Source: CAYLNG01 sp964497855
Lineage (GTDB): Bacteria > Verrucomicrobiota > Kiritimatiellia > SS1-B-03-39 > UBA6053
Assembly: GCA_964497855.1 (NCBI GenBank)
Contig: CAZCFM010000001.1
Location: 70,310 to 134,309 of the forward strand
DNA length: 64,000 nucleotides
Direction of reading: 5' to 3'
Below, in pieces: positions 7,200 to 15,481 of the stretch; the first letter of the stretch is position 1, and each line of letters starts with the position of its first letter. Position numbers and translations under genes: made by a program. The notes beneath the pieces are model-generated. The model searched no databases, was not told the origin of the DNA, and was given only the letters and a program-made list of their open reading frames with translations.

Positions 7200-8663
7200 A
7201 TGAAATCTGGCCGGGTCAAACGCCCTTTTCAGCTCATTCTCTTCTGCCTGTCGTTTTCAGCCTACGCGGGGGACCTGCAACTGCGCCTCAGCGGCGACCG
7301 CCTCTCCCTGAACGCTCAAAACGCAAGCCTTGCGCAGGTGCTCGACGCCTTCGCCTCCTACGGCATCCAGGTCGAGGCTCCGGAAAATATGGACCTTCGT
7401 TTCTCGCTTCGTTTCGAGGACCGCCCGCTTGACGACGCCCTGCGCGATCTGCTCGACGACATCAACCACGTCACCCTCTGGCGCGAGTTCAAGGTCGGCA
7501 CAGGCAACATGATCGTGCTCGAAGGCATTCGCATTGCTCCAGCCGGCCTGCCAGCAGAGGCCCTGCGACGTGTGGCTCCACCCCTGCCCCGCGTCATCAT
7601 GCTGCCCGATGGTAGTCAGGCGCGTGCCGACGAACTCCTCGTCGGACTCCGTCCCGGTGTCACCCCGGAAAGCTTCCGCGCCTTGCTGAATTCCATGGGA
7701 GCGCATGTCATCGACGCCGACCCTGGTCTCGGCATTTACCGCATTCGCCTGCCCGCCGGCTCCCACCTTCCCGATATCCTGGAGCGCCTTTCCCGCGAAA
7801 ACAGTGTTGCCGCCGCCGAACCCAATCGCGTCTGGTCAAGTCCCAGTCCCGTTTTCAGCGCCAGTTCCATCCCCGCCGTCTCCGCCAACGCCGCCGCTCC
7901 CGCAAACAGCTCCCCTGCCCTCGCCATTTTCGATTCCGGGCTGCACCCCGACTTCAAAGACGCCGCGTTTCTGCGCTCCGCCTACGACGCCACGGGACTC
8001 GAAAACACGGACGACAGCGCCGGACACGGCACCCAAATGGCCCTGCTGGGCTCCGGCGTCATCTCCCCCCTCGGTCTGCCCCTGCCCGACACTCTCACCC
8101 CGGTCATCTCCATTCGAAGCATGGAGGCCGACGGCAAAACGACCACCTTCGGCGTACTCAAAGGCCTCACTTACGCCCGCGAACAGGGCGCACGCGTGGT
8201 CGGCATGAGCTGGGGAGCCTATGCCGAAAGCCGCTTTCTGGACAGCGCGTTTGCCGACGCCACATCCAAGGGCATGCTCCTTCTCGCCGCCGCCGGCAAC
8301 GACGGACGCGACGAATTGATGTACCCCGCCTCTTCGGAACACGTCATCGCCGTCGGTGCTCTCGCTCAAAACGGGGCTCTTTGGAAAAAAAGCAACACAG
8401 GATCGGGGCTCAGCTTGCTGGTGCCCGGAGAGGCCATCCTGCCAATCGGTTTTCAAGGCGATCCCGGACGCTACGCAGGAACCTCCATCGCCACGGCTGC
8501 GGCGGCCAGCCTGTTAACCCAATTGACCGAACGGTATCCGCAGGCCGACAATAAAGAAATCCTTCGCCGAGTGCGCGAGAACACAATCAGCTCCAAATTC
8601 CCGGGCACAGAGAATGCCCGGGTTTTAGATGCAGAGGCCCTCAGGCGACTCCAAAGCCCCTAA
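7200..8663 (+). CDS. Exported subtilisin-family serine protease with N-terminal STN-like domain
   Basis: This 487-residue exported S8 protease starts MKSGRVKRPFQLILFCLSFSAYAGD, a signal peptide. Residues about 25-105 resemble an STN/secretin-TonB short domain (LNAQNASLAQVLDAFASYG, then PLDDALRDLLDD). Residues about 125-215 resemble an I9-type propeptide (ELLVGLRPGVTPESFRALLNSMG). The catalytic domain carries Asp in LAIFDSG (about 243), His in SAGHGTQ (about 276), the oxyanion Asn in AAAGNDG and Ser in GTSIATA (about 429), so the triad is intact. It is likely active in the periplasm or outside the cell. STN domains normally sit in secretins and TonB receptors, so this order is unusual. A shorter start is chosen over an upstream ATG because it gives the signal peptide. 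Confidence 0.88.
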   Translation: MKSGRVKRPFQLILFCLSFSAYAGDLQLRLSGDRLSLNAQNASLAQVLDAFASYGIQVEAPENMDLRFSLRFEDRPLDDALRDLLDDINHVTLWREFKVGTGNMIVLEGIRIAPAGLPAEALRRVAPPLPRVIMLPDGSQARADELLVGLRPGVTPESFRALLNSMGAHVIDADPGLGIYRIRLPAGSHLPDILERLSRENSVAAAEPNRVWSSPSPVFSASSIPAVSANAAAPANSSPALAIFDSGLHPDFKDAAFLRSAYDATGLENTDDSAGHGTQMALLGSGVISPLGLPLPDTLTPVISIRSMEADGKTTTFGVLKGLTYAREQGARVVGMSWGAYAESRFLDSAFADATSKGMLLLAAAGNDGRDELMYPASSEHVIAVGALAQNGALWKKSNTGSGLSLLVPGEAILPIGFQGDPGRYAGTSIATAAAASLLTQLTERYPQADNKEILRRVRENTISSKFPGTENARVLDAEALRRLQSP

Positions 8664-8673
8664 CGAGACTCCC

Positions 8674-8997
8674 TCAATAGGCGTCGTCGTCGTCTTCTTC
8701 GCCTTCGTCCAACTCGTCGTCTTCGAGAATTTCGTCCTCGTCCCCAAATTCACCTTCTTCTTCTTCGAAAGCCAGAGGATCGGTCGGATCCAGACCCTCG
8801 TTGTCAATAACTTCAATCATCCGCTGGATGATTTTGGAGAAATCTTTCAACCCAGTGGCGGGAACGATGATGGTATCCCGATGACCCCGAACATCCTCGG
8901 TGATGCGCAGCAGGATGCCCCGGCGGTTTTCCTTCAAATCAAAGAAAAACAACTTGCGTTCAATTTGAATTTTGTCGCTGGCGATAGTGTCTTCCAT
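8674..8997 (-). CDS. PurA-family (DUF3276-like) nucleic-acid-binding protein with acidic tail
   Basis: 107 residues. The core IQIERKLFFFDLKENRRG followed by LLRITEDVRGHRDTIIVPATGL, then FSKIIQRMIEVID matches the PUR-alpha-like single-stranded DNA/RNA-binding family known from Bacteroidetes, spirochaetes and other bacteria. The last 30 or so residues are almost entirely Glu and Asp (EEEEGEFGDEDE, then DDELDEGEEDDDDAY), a strongly acidic tail that may mimic nucleic acid or mediate autoinhibition. The start MEDTIAS has AGGAAG just upstream and excludes an unconserved N-terminal extension. It is convergent with the subtilase gene (10 bp between stops). Its exact role is unknown. Confidence 0.8.
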   Translation of the reverse strand: MEDTIASDKIQIERKLFFFDLKENRRGILLRITEDVRGHRDTIIVPATGLKDFSKIIQRMIEVIDNEGLDPTDPLAFEEEEGEFGDEDEILEDDELDEGEEDDDDAY

Positions 8998-9190
8998 AAT
9001 TTCTTCCTTCGGGATTCCCTCTCCAAGAATCCCAACATGACTTTCGTCTAGGGTTGATTCGTAAGCCGGAGCAGACAACGGGTATCGTCCCGCACCCGGC
9101 ACTGTGGGGTAGTGGTCTTCTGAAAAATGAATCAGAATTGCAAGTGATTCCTTTCAAAAAATCACAGGGGATAGTATATGTCATCGACTC

Positions 9191-11815
9191 ATGAATGGCA
9201 ACACTCAAAATTGCATACATTATGCAAAAAAACGGGCAACTCTCTCTATAGCAGTAGGTTTAGCCCTTTTTTTCCTGGCGCTGTCCCTGCGCTCCGTTGG
9301 CCTTTTCCACGGTTTGGACCGGGGCTTGACTTTTCACCCCGACGCAACGAAACAGGTGCAAGCCGTACGAAACTTTATGGACGGCACCTTCGTGTGGTAC
9401 ACCGATTCCCTGGCCTACGACGGCTATCCCTATGGCTTGAATCATGTCGACGCCGTGCTCCTGCGCGGCCTCTGGCCCCTGGTCCGGGGCCTCTCGGAAA
9501 ACCTCAGCCCCACCTTGGCCCTGCCTGAAATCCCGGAGCGGAACACTCTTTTTTTCCTCTGCCGCATGCTCCGCGTCTTCTACGGAATGATCGCCTTTTG
9601 CGCCCTGGCCTGGGCCTTGCGACGCCGCGAGGTCCCAACCCACTGGCGCTGGTTGATCCTCCTGGCCGCAGCCACCGCCCCCCTCCTCAGCACCGTCACC
9701 CACAGCGCCAGCGGCGACGTGGGCACCGATCTGTTCGTCATGCTCGCCCTGGCCTTCCTCGCTCCCGCACGCCTCCGGCCTTCCGCATCCGCCTTCTTCC
9801 TCTGCGGCATCATGATCGGCTGTGCGTTTGCCAGCAAATACCACGGACTTCTCGCCGCCGCCACCCCCGGACTCCTCCTGCTCCTCCAACCCTGGTCCTG
9901 GCGCATCCGCATCCGCCTCGGAGCCCTCTGCGGACTCGGTGCCCTCGGCGGCTTTGCCCTCCTCACCCCTGCCCTGTTCATCCGTTTCGGTCGCACCCTC
10001 AAACTCATCCGCGAAAACTTCCGCTACATCAAAGCCTACGGCGTCGATTCCTCTTTTTTCGATCTTCCCCTCCAGGAAAGGCTCCTCCTGAGCCTCCGCT
10101 CCAATCTCCCTACCGTGACCTGGGCCCTGGGCTCCGCCCTGCTGCTCTGCGCCTTCGCTCTGCTGCTCTTCTGCATCTGCCGATTCATGCGCACTCGCCG
10201 AAATCCCTCCGGCGATCTGGCCTGGGACCTCTCCGTTTTGGCGATGCCCTTTATCGCCCTGATCCTCGCCCTCATCGGCAAACCCCAAATCCAACCCTTC
10301 CACTTCAGCTTCCTCGCACTGCCCCTGCTCCTCGGCGTCGGCGGAGCCCTCCTCCTGCTGCCGCCCCGACTCCGCCTGCTCCCCGCCTGCGCCCTTCTGG
10401 CCCTCCTCGCCGACCACGCCTCCATCCAACGCAACGAACTCTTTGTCTGGCCCCGCGAAGACACCCGACAAAGTGCTTTCCGAGTCTCGGAAGAACTCCT
10501 CCTCCCCCTTTCCGATGTTCGGAACTTCCAAGACTTCGGCCCCATCATCCTCGAAGGCCCCAATCTCGCCGTTTTCCGCAACAGCCCTCAACGCATCCGC
10601 CTTCCCGAGACCTCCGACTGGCTCGCCGCCCCCCGCGAAGCCCTGCCCGCCATTCCCTACGATCTCGGTGATGACTGGCTCTTCCTCCACCTGCCTTCCT
10701 TCGCCCGCGACTCCCGCTTGATCCATCTCCGTCACAACCAGGCCTGGTCCCGGCATCTCATCGACTACTCCCAGCTCGACCACATCCCCCTCCACATTCA
10801 GGCGGGAGAACTCCCGGTCACCTTCGACGCCCGCCTCAATGGCATTCCCCACTCCCTGCGACTGCTGCCCGGCGAAACCGCCCTCTTGAGCATCGACGCC
10901 ACACGCGGCCACTCATTTGAACGCAACGGAACCCAGGCCCGCCGACATTCGCTGGAGCTGCGCGCACGCGGCGGCGATCTGCTTCTCCGTGTGGGTGAAC
11001 CCGACGCCCCCGGCGATCCCGAACGCGTCCTCCGCAAACTCGCCCGATCCCGCTATCTCGACGGAACCCTGCATTTCCCGCACTTTCATCGCGACGCCAC
11101 CCTGCTCGACGCCCAGCACCTGCCCCCCGCCCGATACCGACTCGACATCGATTGGCCCCGCGACGTTCCGCCCCCCATCCTCCACATCGAAAACGCCCAA
11201 CTCCCCGACGCCGGCACCCGGCTCCGCCTGCAAACCCAACGCAACGACGACCGCGTCTCCGTCGAATGGACCCAACCCGGCGACGCCCTGTTCACGCGAC
11301 TCCGCCTCGAATTTGGTCCCGCCGGATCCCGTGCCCTTCCCTGGACCCTTCGCCCCATCTCGCCAGCTCTCCCCACAGAAACAGCACCCGACATCGGCAA
11401 AAATTTCGCTTTCACGCCCGCAGCCGAATACGACGGCGGCGACATTTCCATTGGCGCATTCCGCTGGCCGGCCCGTCTTGCCCACAACGAGCCCCTCCGA
11501 CTCCAGGTCCGCGCCACACTTCGTCCAGAAGCAGCAGACCTGCGCGGCGAACGCGTCCTCTACGTCCATCTGCTCGACAGCGTCGGACGCCAGGTCTACG
11601 CCCGCGACATTCCCCTCGCCCGCATCGCCCCCCCCGAATCGTCGCACGACATCGTCCACGACCTCGGCATTCCCCCGCTGCCTCCCGGAACCTACCGCTT
11701 CACCCTCGGACTCTACGATCCCCGCATCCGGGTCCGACTGCGTCCCCGCATCCTCGAAGGCGCACGCGCCCCCGAGAACCGCCTCGACATCGGCACACTT
11801 GTCATCGAAGAGTGA
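9191..11815 (+). CDS. Polytopic membrane glycosyltransferase-like protein (GT39/PMT-type)
   Basis: 874 residues. The first half is strongly hydrophobic with about ten predicted membrane helices. It carries FHPDATKQVQAV in the first extracytoplasmic loop, the place where GT-C enzymes keep their catalytic acidic residue. The second half (about 450-874) is soluble, Pro/Arg-rich and probably periplasmic beta-sandwich. It likely transfers a sugar or other group from a lipid-linked donor. The family match is based on topology and the loop motif, not a full-length resemblance. No good Shine-Dalgarno precedes ATG 9191; a weak TTTCAA-N17-TATATG lies just upstream. It overlaps the oxidoreductase gene tail-to-tail by 14 bp. 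Confidence 0.65.
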   Translation: MNGNTQNCIHYAKKRATLSIAVGLALFFLALSLRSVGLFHGLDRGLTFHPDATKQVQAVRNFMDGTFVWYTDSLAYDGYPYGLNHVDAVLLRGLWPLVRGLSENLSPTLALPEIPERNTLFFLCRMLRVFYGMIAFCALAWALRRREVPTHWRWLILLAAATAPLLSTVTHSASGDVGTDLFVMLALAFLAPARLRPSASAFFLCGIMIGCAFASKYHGLLAAATPGLLLLLQPWSWRIRIRLGALCGLGALGGFALLTPALFIRFGRTLKLIRENFRYIKAYGVDSSFFDLPLQERLLLSLRSNLPTVTWALGSALLLCAFALLLFCICRFMRTRRNPSGDLAWDLSVLAMPFIALILALIGKPQIQPFHFSFLALPLLLGVGGALLLLPPRLRLLPACALLALLADHASIQRNELFVWPREDTRQSAFRVSEELLLPLSDVRNFQDFGPIILEGPNLAVFRNSPQRIRLPETSDWLAAPREALPAIPYDLGDDWLFLHLPSFARDSRLIHLRHNQAWSRHLIDYSQLDHIPLHIQAGELPVTFDARLNGIPHSLRLLPGETALLSIDATRGHSFERNGTQARRHSLELRARGGDLLLRVGEPDAPGDPERVLRKLARSRYLDGTLHFPHFHRDATLLDAQHLPPARYRLDIDWPRDVPPPILHIENAQLPDAGTRLRLQTQRNDDRVSVEWTQPGDALFTRLRLEFGPAGSRALPWTLRPISPALPTETAPDIGKNFAFTPAAEYDGGDISIGAFRWPARLAHNEPLRLQVRATLRPEAADLRGERVLYVHLLDSVGRQVYARDIPLARIAPPESSHDIVHDLGIPPLPPGTYRFTLGLYDPRIRVRLRPRILEGARAPENRLDIGTLVIEE

Positions 11816-12815
11816 AGCCAAGAATTTCGCGCATGACCTCCAACACATGGGCGGCCAGCTCGCCGTTGGCCTGGTGGGGCTGTCCGGCTTCAATGGCGCT
11901 CACCATGTCGGCCACACCCAGTCCGCGACTGTTTTCGGAGTAACTGTTGACGTAGGGGAGTTTGGTTTCTTCGCCTTTTTTCACCACGACCACGTCGCCG
12001 CCGAAGGTGTTCGGATCCGGTACCCGAAGTCCGGCATCGGTTCCGCTCAGCATGATGGGGGGGAGGCCGGGATTCACGCCGTCGAAGGAGGTGATCAGTG
12101 TGCCCACCGCGCCGCATTCGAAGTCCAGCAGGGCCGAGACGTGGGTGTCGATTTCCACCGGAACCACCGTGCCGTTCAGGGGTTTGCTGGTGATGGTGCG
12201 GGTTGGGAAGGTCTTGCGGTTCATGGCCTGCACGGAACGGATTTTCCCGAGAATTGCCACCATGGCGGTCAGGTAATAGGGCCCCATGTCCATCATCGGA
12301 CCTCCGCCCTGCTGGTAATAAAAGGCCGGAGCCGGATGCCAGCTTTCGTGCCCCCGGCAGATCATGTGGCCCATGGCGGCGACGGGTTGACCGATCAGAC
12401 CGTCCTTCACCGCCTGCACGGCGGTTTGAATGCCCGCGCCGAGAAAGGTGTCGGGCGCACAACCCAGCCGCAGCCCGTGGGCGGAGGCCTCGCGTTGAAG
12501 TTCGGCGGCTTGCTCCGAGGTCAGGGCCATGGGCTTTTCAGAATAGTGGTGCTTGCCCGCCCGAAGGCAGGCGAGTCCCACCGGATGGTGCGCCTGCGGA
12601 ATGGTCAGGTTCAGAACCAACCCGATTTCCGGGTCGGCCAGCAAACCCTCCACGGACAGCGCGCGCACGCCGGGATGACTGTCTGCAATGGCCTGTGCCT
12701 TGGCGGGATCCAGATCCGCGCAGGCGCTCAGCGTCACGTGAGGCCAACGTCCCGAAGTGAAATTTTTGACGTAGATGCCGCTGATGTTTCCGCAGCCGAT
12801 GATGCCGATTTTCAT
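11802..12815 (-). CDS. Gfo/Idh/MocA-family oxidoreductase
   Basis: This 337-residue predicted NAD(P)-dependent dehydrogenase probably acts on a sugar or cyclitol. An N-terminal Rossmann fold starts KIGIIGCGNISGIY. The conserved EKP motif is in HYSEKPMALT, and the C-terminal beta-sheet domain contains HESWHPAPAFYYQQGGGPMM and MGPYYLTAMVAILG, where an Asp/Tyr pair near the active site is typical. The substrate cannot be assigned. AAAGAG lies upstream of the ATG. The 5' region holds a 14-bp palindrome, a possible operator, and faces the omptin gene. Confidence 0.88.
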   Translation of the reverse strand: MKIGIIGCGNISGIYVKNFTSGRWPHVTLSACADLDPAKAQAIADSHPGVRALSVEGLLADPEIGLVLNLTIPQAHHPVGLACLRAGKHHYSEKPMALTSEQAAELQREASAHGLRLGCAPDTFLGAGIQTAVQAVKDGLIGQPVAAMGHMICRGHESWHPAPAFYYQQGGGPMMDMGPYYLTAMVAILGKIRSVQAMNRKTFPTRTITSKPLNGTVVPVEIDTHVSALLDFECGAVGTLITSFDGVNPGLPPIMLSGTDAGLRVPDPNTFGGDVVVVKKGEETKLPYVNSYSENSRGLGVADMVSAIEAGQPHQANGELAAHVLEVMREILGFTLR

Positions 12816-12858
12816 ACGTGTGAACTCTTTGTTTTAGAACATTTTTTCGTTGGAATCT

Positions 12859-12872
12859 GAGCGAATTCGCTC
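12859..12872. promoter_or_regulatory. Perfect palindrome between oxidoreductase and omptin genes
   Basis: GAGCGAATTCGCTC is a perfect 14-bp palindrome 44 bp upstream of the oxidoreductase start, in an AT-rich 231-bp divergent intergenic region. A second palindrome, TGACATGTCA, lies at 12949-12958. Two TTGACA hexamers occur (12885-12890 and 12948-12953), but neither has a well-spaced -10 box on the plus strand. It is a candidate operator, not a proven site. Confidence 0.4.
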
Positions 12873-13046
12873 GATGTAGAACTTTTGACATCATATCAGA
12901 GCTATATTCCCATTGAAATGGATGGAATGATTTAAGATATGGATTTTTTGACATGTCATCTAGGCCACCTCCCCCGCAACAATCCCGAAACCGCCTCACG
13001 CGCTCCAAACGCGACAAGCGATTTCCTATCCATAAATGGAGCCACC

Positions 13047-14012
13047 ATGAAATTCGCCCTGCGCTTGATCCTGCTTGCCACCACCCTGTCGCTCGTCGCG
13101 CCCTCCGCAACAGCGGCCGTGAACGAAGTGGCGAAGTCCCCGGAGCTGTCCGTGGACAACAACTCATTCACACTATCCCTGCAAGGCTCGCTGGGCCTGG
13201 CCCAGGGAGAAGCGCGTGAAGTGGTCTACGATTATGATGAGGTGGGCCGCCGCGTCAAAGTGAGCGAGCTGATCTGGGACATAGAAAACGTCGTCATGCT
13301 GGGCGGCACCTTGTCCGCGAAGATCGGCCAACGCTACAAGCTTGAAGGCACTTTTAGGATGGCGGTGACGGAAGGCGAAGGCCAGATGGAGAATTTCGAC
13401 TGGTTGTCCGAGGGGTCCGACTGGACGGACTTTTCGCTCAGCGATGTAGAGGTGAAGGACACCTACAGCTTCGACCTCCGGGCCTCAGCAGAATTTTACC
13501 GCAGACAGAGCGTGGGTCTCTCCGCCGTGCTCGGATACCGGCAGGATCACTGGGGCTGGGAAGACCAGCTGCTCAGCTGGATCTACAGCACGGATGGCTT
13601 CCGCGATGACATCGGCGAAGGCGACGGCAGCACATCCATCACCTATGAGCAGACCTTCTTCATCCCCTACGCTGGACTCGCCCTGACCCTGCAAAACGGC
13701 CCCTTCAGCGGCGAAGTCTTCTTCCACTACAGCCCGTTCGTGACGGCGGAGGACGACGACCTCCACCTGCTGCGCGAAACCCGATTCCAGGTGGAAGCCG
13801 ATGGCGGCGACTACTATGGCTTCGGGCTGCGCGGCACCTACGCAATCACCCCCCGCTGGACGGTCGGCGTCGCCGCCGAGTGGCAGATCATCGAAGAGTT
13901 GATCGGCGACACGACCCTAACCGACCCCGACGGGACGATCGTCGTCGAGGACAGCGGCGGCATCTCCAGCGACTGGGCGCTGTTCTCCGTGTCCCTGGGC
14001 TACAGGTTCTAG
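13047..14012 (+). CDS. Omptin-family outer-membrane protease homologue with altered catalytic Asp
   Basis: This 321-residue protein resembles OmpT/Pla/PgtE across the whole barrel. It shows a signal peptide (to about residue 24), VGRRVKVSELIWDIENVVMLG, GFRDDIGEGDG, ITYEQTFFIPYAGLAL and a C-terminal Phe after SLGYR. OmpT uses Asp83/Asp85 and Asp210/His212. Here the first pair reads N116-F117-D118 and the second D238-L239-H240, so the Asp83 equivalent is Asn. The P1-specificity acids Glu27 and Asp208 appear kept as Glu58 and Asp236. The ATG has GGAG about 5 bases upstream and gives the signal peptide. Activity is therefore uncertain: it may be a weakened protease or a binding protein. Confidence 0.85.
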   Translation: MKFALRLILLATTLSLVAPSATAAVNEVAKSPELSVDNNSFTLSLQGSLGLAQGEAREVVYDYDEVGRRVKVSELIWDIENVVMLGGTLSAKIGQRYKLEGTFRMAVTEGEGQMENFDWLSEGSDWTDFSLSDVEVKDTYSFDLRASAEFYRRQSVGLSAVLGYRQDHWGWEDQLLSWIYSTDGFRDDIGEGDGSTSITYEQTFFIPYAGLALTLQNGPFSGEVFFHYSPFVTAEDDDLHLLRETRFQVEADGGDYYGFGLRGTYAITPRWTVGVAAEWQIIEELIGDTTLTDPDGTIVVEDSGGISSDWALFSVSLGYRF

Positions 14013-14027
14013 CCCGAAACACCCCAC

Positions 14028-14806
14028 ATGACACGACCCTTTCAGACAAAAGCATTCATCACCCGGCATTTTTTCATACTGGCTTTCCCTTTCGTGCTGC
14101 TCCTCGCGCTTTGGTGGCCGTCGCTCGGCGCAAGCGGGGGTCTGCTTCGCTCTGAACACACGGGGAAATTTGCGGTGGCTCTGGTGTTTCTGGTCCAGGG
14201 ACTCACCCTGTCCCGTCGCCAGATCCTGGCGGGAGCTCTCAATCCACGTTTTCAAGTGTTGACACAAGGATTTATATTCGTCGGGTTTCCGCTTATGGGC
14301 ATGCTGCTGATGTATGTGTTGGGTTCCCCATCCTCCGATCCCTGAGCCTGATGATTCTGGCCCCGCTTCTCCTGGGGAACGCGCTTCGCCTCACGCGCCT
14401 TCGCGATTTCGCCGAATCCAACGCCGCCGCCCTGCGTTTGCTGAACACCTCCGTGATTTTGTTCATCGTACTCACCGCTTTCTCAAACGCGGTTCAGAAT
14501 GACATTTTACAGGAACAAACCCCGGCGGCGATCACGATGGCCCTGCTGGTCAGTTTATTGTTCTTTGTCATCTCCACCGGAATCACCCGAGGATTGGGAG
14601 GGCTGTTTCTCCGGGACGCCAAAGACCGGCTGGCGATCTGCTTCAGCGCCCCGCAAAAGTCCATGGCCACCGGCATCCCCATGATCGTGGTGATGATCGG
14701 CGATCCCTCTCGGGTGGGGGCCCTGATTCTTCCCGTGCTGATCTATCACCAAATCCAACTCCTCCTCGGCGGATTTCTCGCCTCGAAGCTGCATCATGAA
14801 TCCTGA
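14028..14806 (+). pseudogene. Bile acid:Na+ symporter (SLC10A7/YfeH-like), broken by internal deletion and frameshift
   Basis: Residues 1-96 in one frame (KFAVALVFLVQGLTLSRR, then VGFPLMGMLLMYVLG) match the N terminus of the YfeH/SLC10A7-like family. A stop follows at 14343-14345. The C-terminal part continues in another frame from about 14330 (SLMILAPLLLGNALR, then CFSAPQKSMATGIPMIVVM). The middle transmembrane segment, roughly 80-90 residues including the sodium-site crossover, is absent. Together the pieces give about 250 residues against a usual 320-340. The gene is probably non-functional. It follows the omptin gene by 15 bp and runs into another truncated gene. Confidence 0.8.
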
Positions 14807-15284
14807 CAGGGTGTTTCACAACATCAAGGACTACGGGGGAAATCCCGGGCGCATTTTTATCAGCGGGCACTCCGCGGGCTGTTACCTCGGCGACCTCGTG
14901 GTCATGGACAAATCGTATTTGGCCGCCCACGGAATCGACGCCAACCGAATCGCCGGAAACATCTCCATGAGCGCCCACAAGGCCACTCATTTTGTGATTC
15001 GCGAAGCGATGGGCCTCCCCGCCCACCGCACGGTGGTGGACGCATTGGCACCGCTGTATCATGTCCGCGCGGACGCAGCGCCGACCCTCTTGATCACGGG
15101 CGACCGGGAGCTGGAAATTCCGGGTCGCTACGAGGAAAACGCCCTGTTCAGGCGGATGATGCGCCTGGCGGGACATCCTGACATCGATCTGATCGAAATA
15201 CCAGGGACGGACCACGGAGGCATGGTGGTCCCGGCGTTCTCCCATTTCCTTCCCTTTATCCGGCGGGTCGGAGCCGCGACATAA
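14796..15284 (+). pseudogene. Alpha/beta-hydrolase (esterase) remnant lacking its N terminus
   Basis: 162 residues survive. They contain the nucleophile elbow GRIFISGHSAGCYL, a later Asp in LLITGDRELE and His in PGTDHGGM, so the triad is visible. The usual N-terminal 80-120 residues with the HGG oxyanion segment are missing, and the frame opens at 'NPDRVFHNIKDYGG', which in family members lies mid-protein. The join with the symporter tail at about 14800 suggests one deletion fused two genes. If translated from ATG 14796, the product is probably inactive. Confidence 0.7.
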
Positions 15285-15481
15285 AGGGCCCGTGCATTTT
15301 AACATTTCCTTCCTCAAGACTTTCTCTTTTCGTGCTTTGGCTTTCCGGAATCGGCTGATGCCCCTCGAAGCGTTGGTTCGATGACCCACACGAATGTCAA
15401 CCACTAGATATCGCGGACCCCTTTCCCGGAAAAGCGCCGATTGACCTTATCCGTCGGATCGGATACCCTCTTTCCACCCTC

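Noticed and set aside
9121..9190. Promoter TTTCAA-N17-TATATG before the membrane glycosyltransferase
   Set aside because: Only 4 of 6 matches in each hexamer, not enough to list as a site.
9260..10912. 550-codon minus-strand frame opposite the membrane glycosyltransferase
   Set aside because: Composition is Gly/Glu/Gln-rich without any motif, typical of a shadow frame in GC-rich DNA.
15370..15420. tRNA-like 3' part (GGTTCGATGACCC)
   Set aside because: The T-stem does not pair and no acceptor or anticodon stem is found upstream.
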